Notes: generated from the letters alone by a model not told the origin. A DNA stretch of 9,692 bases from Pseudomonadota bacterium (GCA_021323815.1 JAJPKG010000490.1:1-9692), one strand, 5' to 3'. Counted from the first letter of the stretch, positions 1 to 5,841 are shown. Made by a program: numbers and translations.

Positions 1-2
1 CC

Positions 3-68
3 GGCCCGCGCATTGTCAACGGCCTGGCCGCCATCGCCGAAGACCTGTGGCCGAATCTGTTTAGCTGA
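3..68 (+). CDS. C-terminal fragment of a probable cobalamin/Fe-siderophore ABC substrate-binding protein (partial, 5' end outside window)
   Basis: The first 66 bases read in one frame as GPRIVNGLAAIAEDLWPNLF, then Ser and a TGA stop. From family knowledge, the pattern 'GPR-[IL]-V-x-G-L-x-x-[LI]-A-E-x-L-x-P-x-L-F' is common at the very C-terminus of BtuF/FhuD-type periplasmic-binding proteins. These proteins deliver vitamin B12 or ferric siderophores to a BtuCD/FecCD-type importer at the cell surface. The other two plus-strand frames give compositionally poor sequence. Only 21 residues are visible, so the family call rests on a short tail and is tentative. The gene converges with the histidine kinase at 155-1720. 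Confidence 0.45.
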   Translation, partial: GPRIVNGLAAIAEDLWPNLFS

Positions 69-71
69 GGG

Positions 72-126
72 AAACGGCCCTATCCCCACCCCCCATCCTG
101 TTGGATAGAGAGGGGGGAGACCGTTT
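72..126. terminator. GC-rich stem-loop between convergent genes, possible bidirectional terminator
   Basis: Complementary arms lie at 72-77 (AAACGG) with 121-126 (CCGTTT), and at 89-94 (six C) with 112-117 (six G). A small inner pairing joins 95-98 (ATCC) with 103-106 (GGAT). The structure fills the 86-bp gap between the stop codons of two convergent genes, which is where a shared terminator is expected. No U-tract follows on either strand, so it is not a canonical intrinsic terminator. It may act as a transcript-end stabiliser or a Rho-assisted stop. Confidence 0.4.
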
Positions 127-154
127 GGAAAGATGAAAGCGTCGATCTCTGCGC

Positions 155-1720
155 TCAATTTGCCAGGCGTTCTCCCCTTTCCAGCTTTGCTGGTGAGGAG
201 TCGGGGGGCGGGGTCAGCAGGGGCAGGCGCACAGTGAAGGTGCTGCCCTGCCCCTCGACGCTGGCGACCTGGATGGAGCCGCCGTGCAGGTCCACGATGG
301 TTTTCGTCACGTAAAGACCGATGCCCAGGCCACTGATGTCGCGGTCCTTGGTGTTGGAAGCGCGAAAATAGGGCTTGAACATATGCGGCAGGCATGCCGC
401 GGGGATGCCGATGCCGCAGTCCTGGATTGCAACCGTTGCTTCATGCTCGTCGCGCCGCACGGTGACGCGCACTGTTCCCCCACTGGGGCTATATTTGATG
501 GCGTTTTGCAGCAGGTTATACCACACCTGCTCCAAGCGTGGCGCGTCGCCGTTAAGCATGATCGGCTCTTCCGGCGCGTCAAGCTGCACATCGTGGCGGG
601 TGCTGATGAGTTCCATCTCGCTCGCGATGGGCCGGATCAGGCTCATCAGATCCACCGGTGCGCAGTTCAGCGTGAGGTGGCCGCGATCGATGCGTGTGGC
701 ATCCAGCATGCCGTCGATCAGCAGCAGCAGCCGTTTGGTCTGGCGCGCCTGCACGTCCAACATTTGTTTCAGGCGCGGATCAGGCATTTCCCCGCGCAAC
801 AGCTTGCGTTCCAGCATCTGCGCGGTGGTTGAGATGGCGGTGATGGGGGTTTTCAGCTCATGCGAGGCCACCGACAAAAACTCATCGCGCTGGCGCACCG
901 CGTTCTCCGCATGCTCACGCGCAGCCTGCTCAATCTCCAGCAGATACAGGCGATCTGCCGCCACCTGATCGCGCTGGCGCATCATCTGTTGCGTGGCCAG
1001 CGCCAGCAACAGCAGCACCAGCAACAGCGCCAGCGTTCCCAGCACAAACGTCACCGTCACTGTGTCCAGGTCGCGGTCGGCAGTCGCCGCACGCTGGTTC
1101 AGGGTTTGCGCCGCGTCAGCTTCCATTGCGCCGATCACCGAGCGGATCTGCGTCATCGTCCGCTCGCCGTCGTTTGTGCGCACGATCTGCATGGCAGCGC
1201 CGGTCTGCCCGTTTTGGGCAAGCTGCACAGTTTGGTGCAATTCGCTCATCTTGGCAGCGATCAGCGGCACCAGGGCATTGATGCGCTGCTGCTGGGCGGG
1301 ATCGCCCCGTAATTGCTGCTGCAAATCCGCAAGATCCTGGCTGATCTCGTGTTCCGCGGATGTATATGGCGCGAGGTAGTGGGGATCGCCGGTCAGCAGA
1401 TAGCCACGCTGGCCGGTTTCGGCCTCGTCGAGGGTATTCAGCAGGCTTTCCAGGTCGGTCTGCACCGCCTGGGCATGCTGCACTCGCTGTGCCCGCTCCT
1501 GAACGGCATGGGCACTGATCGAAAAGATGACACCGTTGATCACCACCAGCAACGCAGCAATGCTGGTCATGATCCACAACGAGCGAATGCTGAAATCCAT
1601 TTGTTTGCGGAGCCAGGCCGAAATTCGCTCGCTCCATCTGGCTGCCTGGGCGGCCACCTTGCGCCTGCCGAGGCACCAGCGCCGCCAAATCTGCTGGATC
1701 ATCTCGCTGCATCCCGTCAT
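155..1720 (-). CDS. CHASE3-domain membrane sensor histidine kinase
   Basis: A 521-residue sensor kinase that would autophosphorylate on His and pass phosphate to an unseen response regulator. Order of parts: a basic cytoplasmic N-terminus; TM1 at about 49-70; an extracytoplasmic CHASE3 domain at about 80-205, with its hallmark TGQRGYLLTGDPHYL at 102-116; TM2 at about 221-243; a short linking helix; HisKA with FLSVASHELKTP (phosphoacceptor H287); and HATPase_c with N-box N406, G1 box DCGIGIP (D434), F-box near 448-452 and G2 box GLGIGL (464-469). All catalytic boxes are intact. No receiver domain is attached and no regulator gene is present. It is transcribed divergently from the operon at 1908-5462, which makes that operon a candidate target (inference). 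The start is uncertain: Met1 and Met7 both lack a clear Shine-Dalgarno, and a stem-loop abuts Met1. Confidence 0.93.
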   Translation of the reverse strand: MTGCSEMIQQIWRRWCLGRRKVAAQAARWSERISAWLRKQMDFSIRSLWIMTSIAALLVVINGVIFSISAHAVQERAQRVQHAQAVQTDLESLLNTLDEAETGQRGYLLTGDPHYLAPYTSAEHEISQDLADLQQQLRGDPAQQQRINALVPLIAAKMSELHQTVQLAQNGQTGAAMQIVRTNDGERTMTQIRSVIGAMEADAAQTLNQRAATADRDLDTVTVTFVLGTLALLLVLLLLALATQQMMRQRDQVAADRLYLLEIEQAAREHAENAVRQRDEFLSVASHELKTPITAISTTAQMLERKLLRGEMPDPRLKQMLDVQARQTKRLLLLIDGMLDATRIDRGHLTLNCAPVDLMSLIRPIASEMELISTRHDVQLDAPEEPIMLNGDAPRLEQVWYNLLQNAIKYSPSGGTVRVTVRRDEHEATVAIQDCGIGIPAACLPHMFKPYFRASNTKDRDISGLGIGLYVTKTIVDLHGGSIQVASVEGQGSTFTVRLPLLTPPPDSSPAKLERGERLAN

Positions 1721-1907
1721 GCGAACCGGCGCAACGCCGGCAAACCTTCTTCTTCATACCATACACCATTTGCATGGGCTTGGGGAGTGGAGAAAATCCA
1801 CACCAGAGCACAAGCCGGAACATGCACCGAATCTGCCCTTCATCTCGCGGCCATGCCTGCCGATAGGGCAAGGGAAAGAATCAGAAATGGCGAAAGAGGA
1901 ACTACGC
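1721..1907. promoter_or_regulatory. Divergent intergenic region between the kinase gene and the polysaccharide operon
   Basis: This 187-bp stretch must hold the promoters for both directions. Two structures are visible. A 6-bp stem with a 3-nt loop (CCGGCG-CAA-CGCCGG, 1726-1740) lies immediately upstream of the kinase start, so in the kinase transcript it would form just 5' of the first ATG. A 5-5-5 inverted repeat (GTGGA-GAAAA-TCCAC, 1787-1801) is a possible operator. No convincing -35/-10 pair was found for either strand. On the minus strand, a weak extended -10-like TGGTATGAA lies around 1753-1761. The exact promoters remain unassigned. Confidence 0.3.
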
Positions 1908-2249
1908 ATGATCGCGGAATGTCATCCGCAGGGGACGCTGGACGCCCGGCAGGTGGCGCGGCTGCGGCACGATCTGCTGGCGGCGCTGGCTCACGGGTGT
2001 GCGGGCATCATCATCAGCGGCGGCGCATTGCGCTATGGCGGCGTGGAAGGGCTGGCGCAACTCGCCGCGCTGCTGGACGAGATGCAGGCAGCATATCCCT
2101 GGGTGCCGATCTGGCTGTGCCACCTCGCACCGGATCTGCTGGCCGCGATTGACCTGGCCGGCCTGGGCGACCGCTGGCAGATCACCCCCGACCGCGCCAG
2201 CGCGCTGGAAGCAATGGCCAACATCGCTAACGAGGTGCATCATGCCTGA
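1908..2249 (+). CDS. STAS-like domain protein lacking the phosphoacceptor serine
   Basis: A small soluble protein of 113 residues. Its whole length aligns by eye, without gaps, to the SpoIIAA/anti-sigma-factor-antagonist STAS fold: 'QGTLDARQVARLRHDLL', then a strand (GIIIS, 33-37), then a helix (GLAQLAALL), and a C-terminal 'LAGLGDRWQITPDRASALEAM' matching the typical end of STAS. In active antagonists the central motif has Asp at the strand end and D-S-[ST]-G before the helix. Here those positions read S37 and G45-V46-E47-G48, so the serine phosphorylated by anti-sigma kinases is absent. The start at 1908 was chosen because GAGGA (1896-1900) lies 7 nt upstream. An in-frame ATG at 1887 would add seven residues but has only a weak, distant SD. 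The stop overlaps the next gene by 8 bp, suggesting translational coupling. The family call is from pattern only. Confidence 0.65.
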   Translation: MIAECHPQGTLDARQVARLRHDLLAALAHGCAGIIISGGALRYGGVEGLAQLAALLDEMQAAYPWVPIWLCHLAPDLLAAIDLAGLGDRWQITPDRASALEAMANIANEVHHA

Positions 2250-3060
2250 TGAAATGAGTCTTCACGCCACAACGAGGCGCAGAGTGATCCCTGCCACCGC
2301 CGCGCCACCGCCTGCCCGCCGTTTCGCGCTGGGCGCGCTGGACGATCTGCTGTGCGGCGGGTGCCTGCCAGGCGAGGTATGGTGTGTCGAGGGTGCGCCT
2401 GGAACGGGCAAAACCTTGCTGGGGCTGCACTTTCTGGCGGCGGGCTGCGCTGCGGGCGAGGCAGGGCTTTACATCACCGCCGCCGAGACGCCAGCGCGCA
2501 CCGCACAGTTTTTCGCGCGTCACTGGCCCGACCTGGAAGCCGCCGTCAAACAGCAGCAACTCGCTGTGCTGGACCCTTCCCCGTTCTTCACCGAGTTGCG
2601 CCTGGCACGCGAGCGTCGCTCGCGCGGGCGTGTGGACGCCTGGGATGAAGTGTGGCGCTTCGTGCAAGATGTGACGCGCCAGAGCCGCAACCAGGGCGCG
2701 CGGCGCATCGTCATCGATCCACTGACGCCGTTGTTGCTGGCCCACGAGAGCGCCATCGACCTGTGGGATACGGTGCAGACGTTGGTGGGCGCGCTGGGCG
2801 AGAATGTTGGGGCGACGACGTTGCTGGCGCATGCTGCCTTGCCGCATCCCACCATCGAAGCGGTGGGTGCAGCCTTGCGGGCGCTCGCCACCGGCGCGCT
2901 GCGGCTGGAAGCGCACCGCGACATCGGTCCCCCGCAGGTGGTTGTCCGCGCGGTGAAACGCCGCCACGCCCCACTGGCCGCCGCCTCAGCCACGCTGCGC
3001 ATCGAGAACGACGGGCATCTGCATTCCGACCTTGATGCCGAAAGGAGCAAGGCCGCATGA
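2242..3060 (+). CDS. Single-domain KaiC-like RecA-fold ATPase
   Basis: A 272-residue soluble protein of the KaiC/RadA-like RecA superfamily. 'GALDDLLCGGCLPGEVWCVEG' leads into Walker A GAPGTGKT (51-58). The KaiC-type strand follows at 76-84 (LYITAAETP), with E82 where KaiC proteins carry the catalytic Glu pair. Then comes 'LAVLDPSPF' and Walker B at RRIVIDPLTPL (154-164, D159). The C-terminal part (230-255) resembles the usual KaiC-family final strands. There is one ATPase domain, against two in cyanobacterial KaiC, and no S/T-S/T autophosphorylation site of the CII type is evident. The start at 2242 has GAGGTG (2232-2237) 4 nt upstream and overlaps the STAS-like gene. The stop overlaps the next start as ATGA. 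Family knowledge: stand-alone KaiC-like ATPases often sit in signalling or envelope operons as switch-like ATPases. The specific role here is unknown. Confidence 0.85.
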   Translation: MPDEMSLHATTRRRVIPATAAPPPARRFALGALDDLLCGGCLPGEVWCVEGAPGTGKTLLGLHFLAAGCAAGEAGLYITAAETPARTAQFFARHWPDLEAAVKQQQLAVLDPSPFFTELRLARERRSRGRVDAWDEVWRFVQDVTRQSRNQGARRIVIDPLTPLLLAHESAIDLWDTVQTLVGALGENVGATTLLAHAALPHPTIEAVGAALRALATGALRLEAHRDIGPPQVVVRAVKRRHAPLAAASATLRIENDGHLHSDLDAERSKAA

Positions 3061-3773
3061 TGTTGCGCCAGATCGCCCGCGCCGTGTTGCTGGCCGGGAT
3101 CGCCGTCGTCGCCTATATCGCTGTCGTGGCCGCGATGGATAGCCACTTCCAGCCGCCCATCGCCATCGGTCTGGCGCTGCTGGCAGTGGGAAGCGAAGCC
3201 CTCTGGGCGGTGGTGCGCTGGCTCAGCCCATTGCGCGGCATGTTCGGCGAGCCGGATCAAGAGCTGGCGCTGGTGCGCACCCTGGAACGCGAGATCTCGC
3301 GCTCGCTGCGCCACCAGGCCCCGCTGGTGATCGTCGCCGTGCTGGGGCGCTGGAACCTGAAGCTGCGCGATGTCAGCGAGCGGCTGCGCACCAGCGACAT
3401 TGTGCTGCGCGGGCGTGGCAAGCATTTCATCATCCTCATGACCGAAACACGCCTGGAACAGGCGCAACTGGTGATGGAACGCATGGCGCTGAACCTGCCT
3501 TTGCGTGCCATCGCCATGACGGATGACGCTGCCATCAAGGCTGGTGCCGCCGTCGTGGGGTTCGGCGCTCGCTATCGCACGCAATATAAGACGGCACACG
3601 GCCCTTCGTTGGCGCTGCTGCGCGGATTGCAACTGGGCGTCTTTCGCGCCCGCGCTCGCGCCCGTCCCGATCAGCCAGCCCCCATTGTCATCGTTGGTCC
3701 CGGCGAGATGCGCCATGCCAATATCATCGGCTCCGCCCGCCCGATGGACGATCTCACCCACCGTGTGGCATAG
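3057..3773 (+). CDS. Two-TM membrane protein with degenerate GGDEF domain retaining an RxxD I-site (candidate c-di-GMP receptor)
   Basis: A 238-residue protein. Two N-terminal membrane helices (about 8-28 and 33-54) are followed by a cytoplasmic domain with the diguanylate-cyclase fold pattern: 'LVRTLEREISRSLRHQAPLVIVAVL' at its start and 'RLRTSDIVLRGRGKHFIILM' at its core. The GGDEF signature reads RGKHF (120-124), and the metal-binding acidic residues expected near 91-102 are absent, so cyclase activity is not expected. Exactly five residues before the signature lies R111-T-S-D114, which fits the RxxD inhibitory site that binds c-di-GMP in canonical cyclases. This combination resembles PelD. 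The start is ATG 3057, with AAGGAG (3042-3047) 9 nt upstream and an ATGA overlap with the KaiC-like gene. The synthase starts 9 nt after the stop. A basic tail (197-205, RARARARPD) follows. Ligand binding is inferred, not shown. Confidence 0.75.
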   Translation: MMLRQIARAVLLAGIAVVAYIAVVAAMDSHFQPPIAIGLALLAVGSEALWAVVRWLSPLRGMFGEPDQELALVRTLEREISRSLRHQAPLVIVAVLGRWNLKLRDVSERLRTSDIVLRGRGKHFIILMTETRLEQAQLVMERMALNLPLRAIAMTDDAAIKAGAAVVGFGARYRTQYKTAHGPSLALLRGLQLGVFRARARARPDQPAPIVIVGPGEMRHANIIGSARPMDDLTHRVA

Positions 3774-3782
3774 AAGGACAGC

Positions 3783-5462
3783 ATGCCGAAATCCGTTTTC
3801 AGCGAAGAATCGCTTGGTCCGGTGCGCGTGCCCACCACCCAGTCGCACCAGATCTGGATGTCGCAGCGCAGGCTGATCGCGCGGCAGGAGCGCGATTTCG
3901 TCGTGCTGGGCGCGGCGGGCCTCATCGGTGCGTCCGTGTTGCTGTGCTATTTCGTTATTCGCAATCTGGCGCTGTTCGCCCCCGGCTATAGCCCGCCGGA
4001 TCGCGTCAGCAGCCTCTTTCTGATGCTTTCAGAGATCTACACCGCCCTGCAAGGTTTGGGATATTACCTCAGCGTCATGCAAGCGGCACGCGTTCCCAAT
4101 GTGGCGCGGCAGACGCGCCTGGCGCGGCTGGACGTGCCCCCCGTCGCCATCTACATCGCCACGTATAACGAGCCGGCGGAAGTCATCGAAGAGACCGTCA
4201 CGGCGGTGAGCTTGCTGGATTATCCCAACAAGCAGATCTATGTCAACTGCGACCACCAGTCAGCAGAGCAGGCGGCGATGGTGGCGGAGATCGCGCGACG
4301 GCATCACGTCAATTTCATCCACCGCACGCCCAACGCGGGCTTCAAGGCGGGCGGCATCAATCAATTCCTGGCGCGGCTGGGGCGCGACTTGCCGGCGGCG
4401 GAATATCTCTGCATTTTCGACGCGGATTCCATCCCCACACCCACCTTTTTGCGCGAACTGATCCCCTATTTCCAGGACGATCCGCGCCTGGCGTTTGTGC
4501 AAGTGCCGCAGTGTTACGGCAACACCGCCGTATCCTTGGTGGCTGACGCGGCGGGACAACAGCAAACCACCTTCGCGCACTTCATCTCTGAGGGCAAGCA
4601 GCAGGCGCAGGCGATGTTTTTCTGCGGCACCAACGTCGTCTTTCGCGTGGCGGCGCTGCGCGACATCGGCGGGTTGCGCACCGACAGCATCACCGAGGAT
4701 TTCGCCACGTCGCTGCTGCTGCACCGGCGCGGTTGGCGCTCGCAATATTGCAACGCGGCCTATGTCACCGGCCTGGGGCCGACCACCCTGCGCGCCTATT
4801 GGACGCAGCAGAGCCGCTGGGCGCTGGGCAACCTGGAATCCTTTCTGAAGGCCAACCCGCAGATTTTCTTTGCGCGCGGTTTCCGCCCGGTGCAACGCTG
4901 GGAATATTTTCTGAGCGGATCGTATTATTTCGTCGGGCTGAACATCATGATTACGCTGATCGCGCCGTCGCTCTACCTGCTCTTCAACATTCGCCCGCTG
5001 ATCCTTTCGCCGGTGGTCTACATCCTGGCCTATCTGCCGCACGTCTTATTAGCCAACTGGTTTTTTTTCGCCACGATGGGCCGCAGAGGATTTCGCCCGC
5101 GCATCCTCTTTCTGGCGCAATGCCTCAGTTTCGTCACCTTCCCGGTCTATGCCGCCGCCGCCGTCGCCGCCCTGCTGCGCCGCAAGCGCGCCTTCGCCGT
5201 CACCCCCAAAGGCGCGGGCGACACGTTGCCCTGGCGCGCCCTGCTGCCGCACATGGCCCTGGCTGCTGTGTTGGTCGCGGCCATCCTCGCCGGCATCATG
5301 CGCTTTTTCGCTGAACGCAACCTGTCGCTGGTGGTCAATATCTTGTGGTGCGCCTATCACCTGATGCTGCTGAGCACGGTGCTGCTCTTCAACCAGCCCG
5401 AACACGACATCAGCTCGCCAGGGCTGGTTGCAGCGCAGGAGATCAGAAAACAAGCGGCATGA
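3783..5462 (+). CDS. Cellulose-synthase-like family 2 glycosyltransferase without PilZ domain
   Basis: A 559-residue processive GT2 inner-membrane polysaccharide synthase that couples sugar polymerisation to export. Two helices (about 40-60 and 75-97) precede the cytosolic GT domain, with TYNEP (127-131), CDH (156-158, where cellulose synthase has CDD), FKAGGIN (187-193), DAD (213-215), FFCGTN (279-284), TED (304-306, catalytic base D306) and QQSRW (342-346, the QxxRW acceptor motif). Helices follow at about 377-400, 406-430, 440-465, 488-506 and 514-536. The gating-loop motif FAVTPKG (471-477) is kept. The protein ends about 20 residues after the last helix, so the PilZ domain that activates BcsA is missing. 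The start has AAGGA (3774-3778) 4 nt upstream. It is the last gene of the operon, and no BcsB, BcsC or cellulase partner is in view. The polymer could be cellulose, another beta-glucan or a different glycan. Confidence 0.92.
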   Translation: MPKSVFSEESLGPVRVPTTQSHQIWMSQRRLIARQERDFVVLGAAGLIGASVLLCYFVIRNLALFAPGYSPPDRVSSLFLMLSEIYTALQGLGYYLSVMQAARVPNVARQTRLARLDVPPVAIYIATYNEPAEVIEETVTAVSLLDYPNKQIYVNCDHQSAEQAAMVAEIARRHHVNFIHRTPNAGFKAGGINQFLARLGRDLPAAEYLCIFDADSIPTPTFLRELIPYFQDDPRLAFVQVPQCYGNTAVSLVADAAGQQQTTFAHFISEGKQQAQAMFFCGTNVVFRVAALRDIGGLRTDSITEDFATSLLLHRRGWRSQYCNAAYVTGLGPTTLRAYWTQQSRWALGNLESFLKANPQIFFARGFRPVQRWEYFLSGSYYFVGLNIMITLIAPSLYLLFNIRPLILSPVVYILAYLPHVLLANWFFFATMGRRGFRPRILFLAQCLSFVTFPVYAAAAVAALLRRKRAFAVTPKGAGDTLPWRALLPHMALAAVLVAAILAGIMRFFAERNLSLVVNILWCAYHLMLLSTVLLFNQPEHDISSPGLVAAQEIRKQAA

Positions 5463-5496
5463 AGGTAGCCGCGCGAGTTGGCGAGGCGGCGTTTGA

Positions 5497-5625
5497 TCAA
5501 CGAGCAAATATCCGAAGTTTTAGCCCTGTCATGCGTTCATAGTCTTTATCAAGGGTGAGCAGCGTGAAAAGCCCAGACTTTCTTCTGATCAGGCTGAGGT
5601 AGCTTTCTAGCGCGTCGTCGATTTG
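5497..5625 (-). pseudogene. Relic of a PIN-domain (VapC-like) toxin gene, C-terminal end only
   Basis: The minus strand reads 42 open codons ending in TGA, with no start codon at the upstream end and a stop immediately before. The peptide contains IDDALESYLSLI, then GLFTLLTLDKDYERMTGLKL. In PIN-domain ribonucleases the C-terminal third typically has a 'DAL...' helix followed by 'TLLTxDxDFxR...GL'. That matches the register here, including the last acidic Asp. The N-terminal two thirds with the first catalytic Asp are missing. A separate minus-strand ATG at 5643-5645 with AGAAAGG upstream opens only 12 codons in a different frame, as if an old start had been joined to the tail by a deletion. 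This is a short match, so the relic interpretation is moderate. Confidence 0.4.
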
Positions 5626-5728
5626 TTATTTGATACTGTTTGCATGGGAAACCTTTCTATGTATGAGTTGACAACCTGATCTCAGGATATCTTATTTCTT
5701 TCTTTCATCCTGTTCGTGCGAAACGCTC

Positions 5729-5757
5729 TTGACACAAGACAGGGGAGCGCGTATGAT
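5729..5757 (+). promoter_or_regulatory. Near-consensus sigma-70 promoter of the ABC exporter operon
   Basis: TTGACA at 5729-5734 is a perfect -35 box. After exactly 17 bp comes TATGAT at 5752-5757, five of six matches to the -10 consensus. A T-rich stretch upstream (about 5690-5707) could serve as an UP-like element. Transcription would start near 5764, giving a leader of roughly 78 nt before the ATPase ATG at 5842. Such a close match in GC-rich DNA suggests strong basal activity that is normally held down by a repressor. Confidence 0.8.
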
Positions 5758-5778
5758 GTGCAAAACTTCTCATGTAAA

Positions 5779-5808
5779 CCGGTACCGGAACTGGTACCGG
5801 AACTGACG
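5779..5808. repeat. Tandem 12-bp repeat just downstream of the promoter, candidate operator
   Basis: GGTACCGGAACT occurs twice in perfect tandem (5781-5792 and 5793-5804). The block also shows a 6-bp rhythm: CCGGTA, CCGGAA, CTGGTA, CCGGAA, CTGACG. It contains the 10-bp palindrome CCGGTACCGG (5779-5788) and two GGTACC palindromes 12 bp apart. It lies about 15-45 bp downstream of the predicted transcription start, a position where a bound repressor blocks initiation or early elongation. No regulator gene is present in the window to assign to it. Spacing near one helical turn would let two protein units bind the same face of the DNA. Confidence 0.55.
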
Positions 5809-5841
5809 GAAGGCTGTGCGCCGCGTTGCAGGGGGAAAGAT

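Larger units (their letters stand above)
5463..5841. other. 379-bp intergenic region, more AT-rich than its neighbours
   Basis: The region lies between the synthase stop and the ABC ATPase start. It holds the PIN-like relic, a T-rich stretch (about 5690-5707), a strong promoter and a tandem repeat (each annotated separately). The base composition from about 5500 to 5710 is visibly richer in A and T than the surrounding genes. No convincing rho-independent terminator for the upstream operon was found. CCTGA-TC-TCAGG at 5675-5686 followed by a T-rich run is the nearest candidate, but its stem is too short. Confidence 0.6.

Noticed and set aside
284..1379. Several plus-strand open frames opposite the histidine kinase
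   Set aside because: The kinase has every catalytic box in order on the minus strand. The plus-strand translations carry no domain and reflect the complementary codon bias.
1527..1907. Upstream in-frame extension of the STAS-like gene
   Set aside because: It overlaps the kinase coding region on the opposite strand and has no conserved pattern. The ATG at 1908 has a well-spaced GAGGA.
2520..3848. Long minus-strand open frame of 442 codons
   Set aside because: It lies antisense to the KaiC-like and GGDEF-like genes, which have clear motifs, SD sites and coupled starts. Its translation is rich in His, Gln and Arg with no recognisable domain, as expected for antisense of GC-rich coding DNA.
4260..5042. 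Minus-strand open frame of 260 codons
   Set aside because: It is antisense to the glycosyltransferase catalytic core and has low-complexity Arg/Gln-rich composition.
5675..5706. CCTGA-TC-TCAGG followed by a T-rich run, considered as a terminator for the synthase operon
   Set aside because: The stem is only four to five pairs with a two- to four-base loop, and the T-rich stretch is interrupted by C. It lies more than 200 bp after the stop codon.
5716..5841. In-frame N-terminal extension of the ABC ATPase from GTG at 5716
   Set aside because: The extension would start before the -35 box and run through the promoter and the tandem repeat, which it would read as VPEL-VPEL. ABC subunits of this type start a few residues before the first strand, and the ATG at 5842 has a good SD.
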